Below are positions 8,117 to 16,797 of a stretch of DNA of 64,000 bases, one piece after another. Source of the DNA: Leifsonia sp. C5G2 (GTDB lineage: Bacteria > Actinomycetota > Actinomycetes > Actinomycetales > Microbacteriaceae). The stretch lies in assembly GCF_013359685.1 (NCBI RefSeq), contig NZ_JABFMV010000015.1:1-64000 (forward strand), read 5' to 3'. Within the stretch, counting starts at the first letter, position 1. The number at the start of each line of letters is the position of its first letter. Below the pieces are notes generated by a model that worked only from the letters and a program-made list of their open reading frames with translations, was not told the DNA's origin and did not search any database. The position numbers were made by a program, and so were the translations under genes.

Positions 8117-8335
8117 TCAGCCTGCCACCAGCAGGAGCACGCCCGCCACCGCCGACACCAGGGCGAGCAGCAGCGCCACCCCGAGCAGCACCGCGTGCAC
8201 GACGAGGAACGGGGTCGCGCGGCCGGCGGCATCCCGCGCCCGCGCGTCCTTCCGGACCCGGGTGAAGAACCGCGGCCAGGCGAAGACGTTGAAGAGGGCG
8301 TTCAGGAACAGCACGATGGCGACGAAGACGGTCAT
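8117..8335 (-). CDS. Small two-helix membrane protein, SCO4848 family
   Basis: A 72-residue protein with hydrophobic segments at about residues 4-22 and 43-70 and a basic loop (RFFTRVRKDARARD) between them. The motif DAAGRATPFLVVHAVL and the length fit the actinobacterial SCO4848 family of unknown function. A GGAGGGACC ribosome binding site precedes the ATG, and TAGGCT further upstream could be its -10 element. It ends 4 bases before the HhH-GPD gene starts, so the two are probably cotranscribed. Confidence 0.8.
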   Translation of the reverse strand: MTVFVAIVLFLNALFNVFAWPRFFTRVRKDARARDAAGRATPFLVVHAVLLGVALLLALVSAVAGVLLLVAG

Positions 8336-8358
8336 GGTCCCTCCAGCCTAGGCGGGCG

Positions 8359-9231
8359 TCAATCGCCCGAGGAGACGAGCTGCACGCGGAGCGAGTCGAC
8401 GCGCGTCGCGATCACGTCGTCCGCCGCCCAGCGCTGGGCGAGGCGCGACAGGATGGCGTCGAGCTCCTCGCGGGTGAGTCCGGCCGCGAGCGCCAGCCTG
8501 ACGACGAGCTCCTCCCCCGCCAGGCGGCTCGCCGGATCGCCCGCCACGAGCGTCACGTCGTGCACGCCGAGCTCCGGACCGATGGAGGCGCGGAACGCGG
8601 CGAGGACGTCGGGGTCGCGGTCGCTGGGGAGCCAGGGCGTGCCCTGCGCGATCGCCCACACCGTGGGCCGGCGCACCACGAACTCCGTCTCCGAGGTCGG
8701 GTCGAGCACGATCAGCTCGGTGCCCTCGGAGGCCGCCGCGAGCGCTGCACGCCGTCCGTCGACGGGCACCGGCCTCGCCTGCGGGTTCCAGGCCTGCAGC
8801 GCCGTGACCGAGGAGAACACCGGCTGCACGGCGCGGCCGTCGGGACCGGCGACCGTCACGATCGACAGCTCCTGCGTCTTGTCGACGAGCATCCCGGCCG
8901 CGTTCTCGCCCTCCTCCCCGAGCTCCGCGACGAGCGGGACGAGCAGGCGCGCCTCGCGCAGCGCATCCACCACGGCCTCCGGACCGGCCTCGCCCGCGCG
9001 GAATGCGGCGAGGGCACCGAGCAGCGCGGGCGAGGCCGAGCCGTCGTCGTCGCCGAACGGGTTGTCGTCGAAGTGCCGTCCCTCCCACGGCTGGCCGGCC
9101 GAGTCGGCCGGGGCGCCCGCGGCGAGGGAGGCGGCGAAGCCCGCCAGCCGGGCCGCGCCCTCGTCGGTGGGCCGGGAAGCGGCGTCTGAGCGTCCCTCGG
9201 CAGGATCGCCGGCGTCAGCGTCCCGCGACAT
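8359..9231 (-). CDS. SseB-family protein
   Basis: A 290-residue protein with an SseB N-terminal domain (roughly residues 70-190: [16 protein letters not shown], then [13 protein letters not shown]) and the C-terminal SseB segment. SseB proteins are of unclear biochemical function. In actinobacteria one commonly follows the his operon, as here. The ATG at 9231 overlaps the 3' end of priA by 17 bases, supporting operon membership. The N-terminal 40 residues are low-complexity and probably disordered. A longer start within priA is possible but lacks homology. Confidence 0.88.
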   Translation of the reverse strand: MSRDADAGDPAEGRSDAASRPTDEGAARLAGFAASLAAGAPADSAGQPWEGRHFDDNPFGDDDGSASPALLGALAAFRAGEAGPEAVVDALREARLLVPLVAELGEEGENAAGMLVDKTQELSIVTVAGPDGRAVQPVFSSVTALQAWNPQARPVPVDGRRAALAAASEGTELIVLDPTSETEFVVRRPTVWAIAQGTPWLPSDRDPDVLAAFRASIGPELGVHDVTLVAGDPASRLAGEELVVRLALAAGLTREELDAILSRLAQRWAADDVIATRVDSLRVQLVSSGD

Positions 9232-9961
9232 CCAGCGCCTCGGGCAGGGTGAACGCTCCGGCGTAGAGCGCCTTGCCGACGATCGCACCCTCGAGCCCCA
9301 GCGGCACCAACTCGCGGAGGGCGGCGATGTCGTCGAGGTTCGAGATGCCGCCGGAGGCGACGACGGGACGCTCGGTGCGCTCCAGCACCTGGCGCAGCAG
9401 GTCGAGGTTCGGGCCCTTCAGGGTGCCGTCCTTGGTGACGTCGGTGACGACGTAGCGTGCGCAGCCCGCGTCCTCGAGACGGTCGAGCACCTCCCACAGG
9501 TCGCCGCCCTCGCGGGTCCAGCCGCGGGCCGCGAGCGTGGTGCCGCGCACATCCAGGCCGACCGCGACCGCTTCGCCGAAGGCGCTGATCGCGCTGGCCG
9601 CCCACTCCGGGTTCTCCAGCGCCGCCGTGCCGAGGTTCACGCGGGTCGCGCCGGCGTCGAGCGCCTGCTTCAGCGACGCGTCGTCGCGGATGCCGCCGGA
9701 CAGCTCGATGCTGACACCGTGCACCTCGCGGATGACGCGCTTCAGCAGCGACCGGTTCTCGCCCCGGCCGAACGCGGCGTCGAGGTCGACCAGGTGGATC
9801 CACTCGGCGCCCGACTCCGCCCACTCGGCCGCGGCGTCCACCGGGTCGCCGTAGCTCGTCTCACTGCCGGCCTCGCCCTGGGTGAGGCGCACCGCCTTGC
9901 CGTCGGCCACATCCACCGCGGGGAGGAGGACGAGCCGGGGCGTGCTGATGAAGTCGGTCAT
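9215..9961 (-). CDS. priA: PriA, bifunctional HisA/TrpF phosphoribosyl isomerase
   Basis: A 248-residue TIM barrel isomerising ProFAR to PRFAR in histidine synthesis. In actinobacteria lacking trpF it also acts on phosphoribosylanthranilate. Visible landmarks are the catalytic Asp in [15 protein letters not shown] (residues 12-26), LVDLDAAFG, the phosphate-binding GGIRDD and VASGGIS, and the second catalytic Asp in [15 protein letters not shown]. It lies between hisH and sseB in the his operon. The bifunctional call rests on the phylum, since the window contains no trp genes to check against. Confidence 0.95.
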   Translation of the reverse strand: MTDFISTPRLVLLPAVDVADGKAVRLTQGEAGSETSYGDPVDAAAEWAESGAEWIHLVDLDAAFGRGENRSLLKRVIREVHGVSIELSGGIRDDASLKQALDAGATRVNLGTAALENPEWAASAISAFGEAVAVGLDVRGTTLAARGWTREGGDLWEVLDRLEDAGCARYVVTDVTKDGTLKGPNLDLLRQVLERTERPVVASGGISNLDDIAALRELVPLGLEGAIVGKALYAGAFTLPEALDVAGR

Positions 9962-10010
9962 GTGTTTCCTCGTGTCGGTCCGCTCGGGCGGACGGGTGGC
10001 GCGGAGTCCG

Positions 10011-10652
10011 CTAGAGCGAGCGGACCCAGTTGCGGAGCAGCTGGATGCCGGCGCGGCCGGACTTCTCCGGGTGGAACTGGGTGGCGCTGAGCGGGCCGTT
10101 CTCGACGGCGGCCACGAACGGACCGCCGTGGTCGGCCCAGGTGACCTTCGGCTTCGGGAAGGGGCCCTCGGGCTCCAGCATCCACTCCTGGGCCGCGTAC
10201 GAGTGGACGAAGTAGAAGCGCTCGTCCTGCAGGCCGGCGAAGAGCGTCGAGTCCTCCGGCGCGCGGACCGTGTTCCAGCCCATGTGCGGCACGACGTCGG
10301 CCCGGATCAGGTCGACCGTGCCCGGCCACTCGCCGAGGCCCTCGGTCTCCACACCGTGCTCGACGCCGCGCTCGAACATGACCTGCATGCCGACGCAGAT
10401 GCCGAGCACCGGACGTGCGCCCGCCAGGCGCCGGTCGACGACCTCGTCGCCGTGCGAGGCGCGGAGCGCGTCCACCACCGCGGTGAAGGCGCCGACTCCG
10501 GGCACGAGCAGGCCGTCGGCCTCGAGCGCGCGCGCCCGGTTGCCGGTCAGCTCGACGTTCGCGCCCGCGGCCTCCAGCGCCTTGACGGCCGAGTGGACGT
10601 TGCCGGTGCCGTAGTCGAAGACGACGACGTCGGGCGTGCGCCCGCCGGTCAC
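10011..10652 (-). CDS. hisH: HisH, glutamine amidotransferase subunit of imidazole glycerol phosphate synthase
   Basis: A 213-residue class I glutamine amidotransferase that feeds ammonia to HisF. The nucleophile is C86 in [16 protein letters not shown]; the His and Glu of the triad are in TQFHPEKSG near the C-terminus. PGVGAF forms the oxyanion strand. The GTG start overlaps the hisB stop by four bases (GTGA). Its partner hisF is not in this window. Confidence 0.96.
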   Translation of the reverse strand: MTGGRTPDVVVFDYGTGNVHSAVKALEAAGANVELTGNRARALEADGLLVPGVGAFTAVVDALRASHGDEVVDRRLAGARPVLGICVGMQVMFERGVEHGVETEGLGEWPGTVDLIRADVVPHMGWNTVRAPEDSTLFAGLQDERFYFVHSYAAQEWMLEPEGPFPKPKVTWADHGGPFVAAVENGPLSATQFHPEKSGRAGIQLLRNWVRSL

Positions 10653-11251
10653 AGCGCTCCCTTGGTGGAGGGGATGCCGGTGATCAGCGGATCGAGCGCC
10701 TTGGCCTGGCGGAACGCGCGGGCGAACGCCTTGAACTCGGCCTCGGCGATGTGGTGCGGGTCGCGGCCGCCGACGACGGTGATGTGCGTCGTGATGCGCG
10801 CGTTGAATGTGATCGCCTCGAAGACGTGGCGCACCATCGACCCGGTGAAGTGACCGCCGATGAGGTGCAGCTCGAAGCCGGCGGGCTCGCCGGTGTGCAC
10901 GAGGTACGGGCGGCCCGAGATGTCGACGACCGCCTGCACGAGCGCCTCGTCGAGCGGCACGAGGGCGTCGCCGTACCGCGAGATGCCCGCCTTGTCGCCG
11001 AGTGCTTTGCGGATGGCCTGGCCGAGGACGATCCCGACGTCTTCCACCGTGTGGTGCACGTCGATGTCGGTGTCGCCGGTCGCGCGGATCACCAGATCGG
11101 TGAGCGAGTGCTTGGCGAACGCGGTGAGCAGATGGTCGTAGAAGGGAACGCTCGTCCGGATGTCGGACGTGCCGGTGCCGTCGAGATCGAGGCTCAGCTC
11201 GATGCTCGACTCGCTCGTCTCCCGCGTGACCGTGGCGGCGCGATTCGTCAT
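10649..11251 (-). CDS. hisB: HisB, imidazoleglycerol-phosphate dehydratase
   Basis: A 200-residue manganese enzyme catalysing the sixth step of histidine synthesis. Both metal-binding repeats are present: [16 protein letters not shown] and [26 protein letters not shown] and the substrate-binding ISGRPYLVH are also clear. The length suits the monofunctional actinobacterial form, without the phosphatase domain of enterobacterial HisB. It overlaps hisC by four bases upstream and hisH by four bases downstream. Confidence 0.97.
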   Translation of the reverse strand: MTNRAATVTRETSESSIELSLDLDGTGTSDIRTSVPFYDHLLTAFAKHSLTDLVIRATGDTDIDVHHTVEDVGIVLGQAIRKALGDKAGISRYGDALVPLDEALVQAVVDISGRPYLVHTGEPAGFELHLIGGHFTGSMVRHVFEAITFNARITTHITVVGGRDPHHIAEAEFKAFARAFRQAKALDPLITGIPSTKGAL

Positions 11252-12393
11252 GCGTCCGAGTCTACCGGGGCGTCCTGGTCGCGCCCGGGCGCCTGCTCGT
11301 CGTCCGCCGCCCGCCCGGGCCGGCCGAGGGCGGCCAGGGCCTCGAGGAACGCCGTCGTCTCGGCCTCGGTCCCCGCGGTGACGCGCAGGTGGTGCGGGAT
11401 GCCGACATCCCGGATCAGGATGCCGCGCTCGGCGAGCGCCTCGAACGTCGCGTGCGGGTCTTCCACCCCGCCGAAGAGCACGAAGTTGCTGCCGCTGCGG
11501 TGCGGTGTGTAGCCGAGCCGGCCGAGCTCGGAGACGAGCCGGTCGCGCTGTCCGCGGATCTGACCCACCGTGGCGAGCATCTCGTCGGAGTGCGCGAGGG
11601 CTCCGAGCGCCGCCGCCTGCGTGAGCGCCGACAGGTGGTACGGCAGGCGCACGAGCCGCAGAGCGTCGTTGACGGCCGGGTCGGCGGCCAGGTAGCCGAC
11701 GCGTGCGCCGGCGAAGGCGAACGCCTTGCTCATGGTGCGTGAGATGAGCAGCCGTGGGCGGCCGGACAGCAGGGTGAGGGCGGACGGCTCTCCGTCCGGC
11801 ATGAACTCCGCGTACGCCTCGTCGACGACGACGATCCCGCGCGCCGCCTCGTAGGCCGCCTCGACCGTCGCGATCGGGAGCGGAGTGCCGGTGGGGTTGT
11901 TGGGCGAGCAGAGGATGACGATGTCCGGGTCGTGGCGCCGGATCTGCTCCGCCGCGGTCTCGGGCGTCAGCTCGTAGTCGGCGTCGCGCGTCCCGGCGAT
12001 GTACGCGGTGCCGGTGCCGGACGCCAGCAGCGGGTACATGGAGTAGGTGGGCGCGAACCCGAGGAGCGTGCGCCCCGGTCCGCCGAACGCCTGCAGGATG
12101 TGCTGCAGCACCTCGTTGGAGCCGTTCGCCGCCCAGATCTGGTCGGCCGTGAGCCCGTGCCCGAGGTAGCGAGCGAACGCCTCGCGCAGCTCGGTGAACT
12201 CCCGGTCCGGGTAGCGGTTGACCCCGCCGACCGCCGCCGCGACGCGCGCGACGATGTCGGCCGCCACGTCCTCCGGCACGGGATGCGTGTTCTCGTTCAC
12301 GTTCAGCGCGACGGGCACGGGGCGCTGCGGCGCACCGTACGGGGAACGACCGCGAAGGTCGTCACGGATCGGCAGTTCGGAAAGGGAGGTCAC
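11248..12393 (-). CDS. hisC: HisC, histidinol-phosphate aminotransferase
   Basis: A 381-residue fold-type I PLP enzyme converting imidazole acetol phosphate to histidinol phosphate. Landmarks are [12 protein letters not shown] at the N-terminus, the CSPNNPTG loop, VVDEAYAEF and the PLP lysine in [19 protein letters not shown]. It opens the hisC-hisB-hisH-priA-sseB operon. I chose GTG 12393 because homology begins at [14 protein letters not shown] and TACGAT lies six bases upstream, indicating a leaderless message. The adjacent GGAGG is too close to act as a normal Shine-Dalgarno. GTG 12420 would add nine residues. Confidence 0.93.
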   Translation of the reverse strand: MTSLSELPIRDDLRGRSPYGAPQRPVPVALNVNENTHPVPEDVAADIVARVAAAVGGVNRYPDREFTELREAFARYLGHGLTADQIWAANGSNEVLQHILQAFGGPGRTLLGFAPTYSMYPLLASGTGTAYIAGTRDADYELTPETAAEQIRRHDPDIVILCSPNNPTGTPLPIATVEAAYEAARGIVVVDEAYAEFMPDGEPSALTLLSGRPRLLISRTMSKAFAFAGARVGYLAADPAVNDALRLVRLPYHLSALTQAAALGALAHSDEMLATVGQIRGQRDRLVSELGRLGYTPHRSGSNFVLFGGVEDPHATFEALAERGILIRDVGIPHHLRVTAGTEAETTAFLEALAALGRPGRAADDEQAPGRDQDAPVDSDA

Positions 12394-12399
12394 CCTCCA

Positions 12400-12405
12400 A
12401 TCGTA
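12400..12405 (-). promoter_or_regulatory. -10 element of the leaderless his operon promoter
   Basis: TACGAT on the minus strand followed by TGGAGG and the GTG start at 12393. Confidence 0.5.
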
Positions 12406-12503
12406 GTCAGCCGCCCGCACGGGGTTTCCCTGCGTGACATGCCCCGCATGGGCCCTTCCGGCTCGGCGCGGCCTGCCCGGCGGTGACCGCCGACCCGCCT
12501 CCG

Positions 12504-12887
12504 TCAGTGTGCGTACTTCGACGGCACCGCGAGCTGCTGGCCGGGCGACACCACCGCGGACTCGAGCCCGTTCAGCGACACGATGTCGGCGATCACGTCG
12601 CGCGGATCGGCGTTGGGCGCCACGCGCTCGGCCACCGACCACAGCGAGTCGCCGGATTCGACGGTCACGTACTGGAAGCTCACGTGCGACTGCTCGCCCG
12701 AGGCCAGAGCGCCTCCGCCGTTCAATGCGACGACCAGCGCGCCGATCACCAGGGGCAGGGCGACGATCGCGGAGAGCACCGCGCGCCCGCGGCGCGTGAG
12801 GCGGAGCCGGACGCGCGCGCCCTCGGGCAGCGGCGGGACCGCGCGAAGCGTGGTGGGAACCGACTCGCTCATCAGTGCTGCACTCAT
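12504..12887 (-). CDS. LysM-domain membrane-anchored protein, probable SOS-induced division inhibitor
   Basis: A 127-residue protein with a basic N-terminal region, one transmembrane segment (about residues 35-55, [19 protein letters not shown]) and an extracellular LysM domain (residues 72-121) with [14 protein letters not shown] and [11 protein letters not shown]. It is divergent from lexA, with an SOS box 41 bases upstream of its start. The corresponding position in other actinobacteria holds LysM or similar proteins, such as mycobacterial Rv2719c or Bacillus YneA, that slow division during DNA damage. That function is inferred from position and operator. The ATG 12887 has GAGG upstream. 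Confidence 0.88.
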   Translation of the reverse strand: MSAALMSESVPTTLRAVPPLPEGARVRLRLTRRGRAVLSAIVALPLVIGALVVALNGGGALASGEQSHVSFQYVTVESGDSLWSVAERVAPNADPRDVIADIVSLNGLESAVVSPGQQLAVPSKYAH

Positions 12888-12927
12888 GGCCGTGACCTCC
12901 TCAGACTCGCGGGTGCGAAACTGTGTT

Positions 12928-12943
12928 CCGAATGTATCTTCGA
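12928..12943. promoter_or_regulatory. LexA operator (SOS box) near the LysM gene
   Basis: CCGAATGTATCTTCGA. Its complement, TCGAAGATACATTCGG, resembles the actinobacterial consensus TCGAAC-N4-GTTCGA. It differs at two of 16 bases from the box upstream of recA in this window. Confidence 0.7.
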
Positions 12944-13003
12944 ATGTCGAAAACCGCAAGGTGCTGTCGTGCACGGAATTCTGCGACGAAGTTCGCGACA
13001 CAC

Positions 13004-13019
13004 TCGAACACATGTTTGT
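13004..13019. promoter_or_regulatory. LexA operator (SOS box) near lexA
   Basis: TCGAACACATGTTTGT: the left half is perfect and the right half matches four of six bases of TCGAAC-N4-GTTCGA. It is 116 bases upstream of the lexA start, suggesting autoregulation. Confidence 0.7.
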
Positions 13020-13134
13020 CTTCCCCTTCGGACGCGGATACAGTTTCGACTGTCTGAGGACATCAGATCAGGTACCACCGACATTCCTGCCGGGGAGCAT
13101 CCCCGAAGGACGCCGACGCCAGGAGAGGACGACC

Positions 13135-13815
13135 GTGTCGAACGAGAACCAGGCCCGCGGAGGCACCCGCCGCCGCAAGAACCTGAGCGACAAGCAGCTG
13201 GCGATCCTCGACGTCATCCAGCGATCGGTCAACCAGCGCGGCTATCCGCCGAGCATGCGCGAGATCGGCGACGCGGTGGGGCTCTCCTCCCTCTCCTCCG
13301 TCACCCACCAGCTCAATCAGCTCGAGCTGAGCGGCTACCTGCGCCGCGACCCGAACCGGCCGCGCGCGCTGGAGATCCTGATCGACCTGCCCACAAGCTC
13401 CGGTGAGACTCCCGACTACGAGAACCAGACGCCGGTCGGCGACGCCGCCATGGTGCCGCTGGTCGGCCGCATCGCGGCCGGCATCCCGATCACGGCGGAG
13501 CAGCAGGTCGACGAGGTCTTCCCGCTCCCTCGGCAGCTGGTCGGCAACGGCGAGCTCTTCATGCTGAAGGTCGTCGGCGAGTCCATGATCGACGCGGCCA
13601 TCTGCGACGGCGACTGGGTGGTCATCCGCGCGCAGAACACGGCGGAGAACGGCGACATCGTCGCGGCGATGCTCGACGAGGAGGCGACCGTCAAGGTCTT
13701 CCGGCAGCGCGACGGCCACACCTGGCTGCTGCCGCGAAATTCGAACTTCGAGCCGATCCTCGGCGACTTCGCCCAGGTGCTCGGCAAGGTCGTCGCGGTC
13801 CTCCGCGCCGTCTGA
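13135..13815 (+). CDS. lexA: LexA, SOS repressor
   Basis: A 226-residue repressor/self-cleaving protease. A winged HTH occupies residues 15-80 ([21 protein letters not shown]). The autocleavage site A115-G116 is in GRIAAGIPI. The catalytic dyad is S150 in VVGESMIDA and K187 in ATVKVFR. The GTG start at 13135 has AGGAGAGGA upstream; the open frame extends further 5' but without homology. Two operators lie in the 247-bp divergent region shared with the LysM gene. RecA, encoded 12 kb away behind a near-identical operator, stimulates its cleavage. Confidence 0.97.
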   Translation: MSNENQARGGTRRRKNLSDKQLAILDVIQRSVNQRGYPPSMREIGDAVGLSSLSSVTHQLNQLELSGYLRRDPNRPRALEILIDLPTSSGETPDYENQTPVGDAAMVPLVGRIAAGIPITAEQQVDEVFPLPRQLVGNGELFMLKVVGESMIDAAICDGDWVVIRAQNTAENGDIVAAMLDEEATVKVFRQRDGHTWLLPRNSNFEPILGDFAQVLGKVVAVLRAV

Positions 13816-13831
13816 CCCCGCCGCATCCCGC

Positions 13832-13858
13832 CGAGTGGTGACAAGACGTCACCACTCG
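13832..13858 (+). terminator. Hairpin terminator after lexA
   Basis: CGAGTGGTGAC and GTCACCACTCG form an 11-bp perfect stem with a five-base loop, 16 bases after the lexA stop. No T-tract follows, as is usual in high-GC actinobacteria. Confidence 0.65.
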
Positions 13859-13887
13859 CGCCGGATAAGCGCGACGACTCACGCCTC

Positions 13888-14010
13888 GACGAGACGGGAC
13901 GAGACGAGACGAGACGGGACGGGACGAGACGGGACGGGACGGGACGGGACGGGACGAGACGAGACGGGACGGGACGGGACGGGACGGGACGGGACGGCGG
14001 GACGGGACGG
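13888..14010. repeat. Pentanucleotide array, 24 units of GACGA/GACGG
   Basis: Twenty-two consecutive five-base units (GACGA or GACGG, irregularly mixed) run from 13888 to 13997. A CGG insertion and two more GACGG units follow, ending at 14010. The array lies between the lexA terminator and the stop codon of the converging zincin gene and probably codes for nothing. The open plus-strand frame across it is a by-product of the repeat. Confidence 0.92.
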
Positions 14011-14011
14011 G

Positions 14012-14362
14012 TCAGGCCCAGCCGAGCTCCTGGAGGCGGGCGTCGGAGAGGCCGAAGTAGTGGCCGATCTCGTGCACGAGGGTCACCCGCACCCGGGCGC
14101 GCAGCTCGTCCTCGGTCGAGGCCGACGCCTCCAGGTTGTTGCGGAACAGCGTGATCCGGTCCGGCAGCTCCCCGAAGCCGTACACCGACCGCCGGGTCAG
14201 CGGCCGTCCGCTGTACAGCCCGAAGAGCCGCGGCCGCGCGCCGGGCGGCTGGTCCTCGATCAGGATGGCGACGTTCTCCAGCGGACCCACCATGTCGTCC
14301 GGGAGGGCGTCGAAGATGTCGCCGACCATCCGCTCGAACTCGTCGTCCGCCATCCGCACCAT
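14012..14362 (-). CDS. Zincin-like metallopeptidase family protein
   Basis: A 116-residue protein with the zinc-binding HExxH at residues 97-101 (VHEIGHYFGLSD); the Asp after it is a candidate third ligand. The family is the small actinobacterial metallopeptidase group (formerly DUF1025); substrate unknown. An ATG at 14353 is an alternative start; I prefer 14362 with AGGA upstream. Its 3' end abuts the pentanucleotide array, one base beyond the last unit. Confidence 0.88.
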   Translation of the reverse strand: MVRMADDEFERMVGDIFDALPDDMVGPLENVAILIEDQPPGARPRLFGLYSGRPLTRRSVYGFGELPDRITLFRNNLEASASTEDELRARVRVTLVHEIGHYFGLSDARLQELGWA

Positions 14363-14385
14363 GCGCTCATCCTGACGCACACGAC

Positions 14386-14438
14386 GACGCCCCGGGAGCC
14401 TGTCCGCGGAGAGCGGACGAGCGGCCCCCCGGGGCGTC
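14386..14438 (-). terminator. Hairpin terminator after metE
   Basis: GACGCCCCGGG (14386-14396) pairs with CCCGGGGCGTC (14428-14438), an 11-bp perfect stem beginning 8 bases after the metE stop on the minus strand. Further partial pairing of CCTGAC with GTCAGG flanks it. Confidence 0.65.
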
Positions 14439-14445
14439 GCGGGTG

Positions 14446-16797
14446 TCAGGCGGAGACCGACGATCGCTCGCGCACCGCGCGCGTGGCCTCGATGATGTTC
14501 CGCAGCGACGCCACCGTCTCGTCGTAGCCGCGGGTCTTCAGACCGCAGTCCGGGTTCACCCAGAGCTGGCGCCCGGGGATGGCGTCGAGCGCCGTCTCCA
14601 GCAGCTCGGTCACCTCGGCGACCGACGGGACGCGCGGCGAGTGGATGTCGTACACGCCCGGCCCGATGCCGTGCTCGAACCCGGAGCGCTGGATGTCGTG
14701 CACGACCTCCATCCGGCTGCGCGCGGCCTCGATGCTGGTCACGTCCGCATCCAGGTTCCGGATCGCGTCGATGACCACGCCGAACTCCGAGTAGCAGAGG
14801 TGGGTGTGGATCTGCGTGCGGTCGCCTGCTCCCGAGGTCGCGAGCCGGAACGACCCGACCGACCACTCGAGGTAGTCGGCCTGCGCGGCCTTCTTCAGCG
14901 GCAGCAGCTCGCGCAGCGCGGGCTCGTCGACCTGCACGACGCGGATGCCGGCCTCCTCCAGGTCGGCGATCTCGTCGCGCAGGGCGAGGGCCACCTGCCG
15001 CGCGGTCTCGCCGAGCGGCTGGTCGTCGCGCACGAACGACCAGGCGAGGATGGTGACCGGGCCGGTGAGCATGCCCTTGACCGGCTTGTCGGTGAGGCTC
15101 TGCGTGTACGCCGACCAGTCGACCGTGATCGGGGCCGGGCGGGACACGTCGCCCCAGAGGATCGACGGGCGGGTACAGCGGGAGCCGTACGACTGCACCC
15201 AGCCGTTGACGGTGACCGCGAAGCCGTCGAGGTTCTCCGCGAAGTACTGCACCATGTCGTTGCGCTCCGGCTCGCCGTGCACGATCACGTCGATGCCGAT
15301 CTCCTCCTGCAGGTCGACGACGCGCTTGATCTCGTCGCGCATCCGGCCCAGGTACTCGGCCTCGGTGATGAGCCCCTTCGCGAGCTGGGCGCGCGAGCGG
15401 CGGATGTCGGCGGTCTGCGGGAACGACCCGATCGTCGTCGTCGGCAGGAACGGCAGCCCCAGGGCCTCGTCCTGGGCGGCGAGCCGGGTGGCGTAGTCGC
15501 CGCGGCGGAAGTCGGCCTCGGTCAGCGCGGCCTCGCGCTCGCGCACCGCGGGCACGCGGACCCCGGGCGCCGATGCGCGGTCGGCGAGCGCCGCGGTCGC
15601 CGCGGTCAGCTCCTGCTGGATCGCCTCGTGGCCGTCGACCAGGCCGCGCGCGAGCACGGCCACCTGCGCGACCTTCTGATCGGCGAACGCCAGCCAGGTT
15701 TTCAGGCGCGCGTCGAGCTCCGGCTCGTCGTCGACGTCGTGCGGCACGTGCAGCAGCGACGTGGAGGTGGACACCGCCACATCCGGGCTGAGCGACAGGA
15801 GCTCGGTCAGCGTCCCGAACGCCGCCTCGAGGTCGCCGCGCCAGATGTTGTGGCCGTCGATCACGCCGCCGACGAGGGTCTTCCCGGCGAGCGCGGACGC
15901 GGTCGCCGGGTCCAGCCCGGTCGGAAGGGAGCCGCGCACCAGGTCGAGCGAGAGCGCCTCGACCGGGGTGGAGGCGAGCGCCGGCAGGGCGTCGTCGAGG
16001 CTGCCGTACGGGGCGGCCACGAAGAGGGCGGGACGGTCGGCGGCGCCGCCGAGCTCGGCGTACGCCGTGCGCGTGGCGGCGAGCACTGCCTCCCGCTCCT
16101 CGTCGATGCTCTCGCTCACGAGGGCCGGCTCGTCGAGCTGGACCCACGGCGCGCCCGCCGCGGCCAGGCGGGCGAGCAGCTCCCGGTACACCGGCAGCAG
16201 GTCTCCGAGCCGGGACAGCGGACGGAAGCCCTCGGGCGCCTCGTCGCTCGGCTTGCTGAGCAGCAGGAACGTCACCGGGCCGACGACGACCGGGCGGGTC
16301 ACGAAGCCGGCGGCGCGCGCCTCCTCGAACTCGCGGACGATGCGGTCCGACGCCAGCCGGAACGCGGTCTCCGGGCCGATCTCGGGCACGAGATAGTGGT
16401 AGTTGGAATCGAACCACTTGGTCATCTCCAGAGGCGGGTTCTCCCCCTCGCCGCGGGCGATCGTGAAGTAGCCGGCCAGGTCGATCGAGCCGTCGGCGGC
16501 ACTCAGCGCGGCGAAGCGCGACGGGATGGCGCCGACCGTGACCGCCGCATCCAGCACCTGGTCGTAGAAGCTGAAGCTCTCCGGGATGGCGGCGTCGGTG
16601 CGCCCCAGCCCGAGCGCGGCGAGCCGCTCCCGGGTCGCGGCGCGGAGCCCGGCCGCGGTGGACTCCACCTCGTCGGCGGTGATGCTGCCGGCCCAGAACG
16701 CCTCGACGGCCTTCTTGAGCTCGCGGCGGCGGCCGATGCGCGGGTAGCCGATGATCGTGCCGGCCGGGAAGGCGGGACGTGCGGTGGTGTCGGTCAT
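14446..16797 (-). CDS. metE: MetE, cobalamin-independent methionine synthase
   Basis: A 783-residue enzyme transferring the methyl group from 5-methyltetrahydropteroyl-triglutamate to homocysteine. The N-terminal half begins with FPAGTIIGYPRIGRRRELKK; the catalytic C-terminal barrel has TTTIGSFPQT, VHGEPERNDMVQYF and the zinc-site region LWVNPDCGLKTRG with its Cys near the C-terminus. The ATG overlaps the metF stop by four bases, so both are made from one mRNA. I found no cobalamin or SAM riboswitch upstream of the pair. Confidence 0.97.
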   Translation of the reverse strand: MTDTTARPAFPAGTIIGYPRIGRRRELKKAVEAFWAGSITADEVESTAAGLRAATRERLAALGLGRTDAAIPESFSFYDQVLDAAVTVGAIPSRFAALSAADGSIDLAGYFTIARGEGENPPLEMTKWFDSNYHYLVPEIGPETAFRLASDRIVREFEEARAAGFVTRPVVVGPVTFLLLSKPSDEAPEGFRPLSRLGDLLPVYRELLARLAAAGAPWVQLDEPALVSESIDEEREAVLAATRTAYAELGGAADRPALFVAAPYGSLDDALPALASTPVEALSLDLVRGSLPTGLDPATASALAGKTLVGGVIDGHNIWRGDLEAAFGTLTELLSLSPDVAVSTSTSLLHVPHDVDDEPELDARLKTWLAFADQKVAQVAVLARGLVDGHEAIQQELTAATAALADRASAPGVRVPAVREREAALTEADFRRGDYATRLAAQDEALGLPFLPTTTIGSFPQTADIRRSRAQLAKGLITEAEYLGRMRDEIKRVVDLQEEIGIDVIVHGEPERNDMVQYFAENLDGFAVTVNGWVQSYGSRCTRPSILWGDVSRPAPITVDWSAYTQSLTDKPVKGMLTGPVTILAWSFVRDDQPLGETARQVALALRDEIADLEEAGIRVVQVDEPALRELLPLKKAAQADYLEWSVGSFRLATSGAGDRTQIHTHLCYSEFGVVIDAIRNLDADVTSIEAARSRMEVVHDIQRSGFEHGIGPGVYDIHSPRVPSVAEVTELLETALDAIPGRQLWVNPDCGLKTRGYDETVASLRNIIEATRAVRERSSVSA

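Noticed and set aside
4012-8265. 1417-residue plus-strand open frame
   Set aside because: Antisense to the nuclease/helicase and HhH genes; long only because stop codons are rare at this GC content.
13835-14527. Plus-strand ORF encoding a RDETRRDGT repeat protein
   Set aside because: It is a translation of the GACGR array and of the antisense of the zincin gene; no ribosome binding site or homology.
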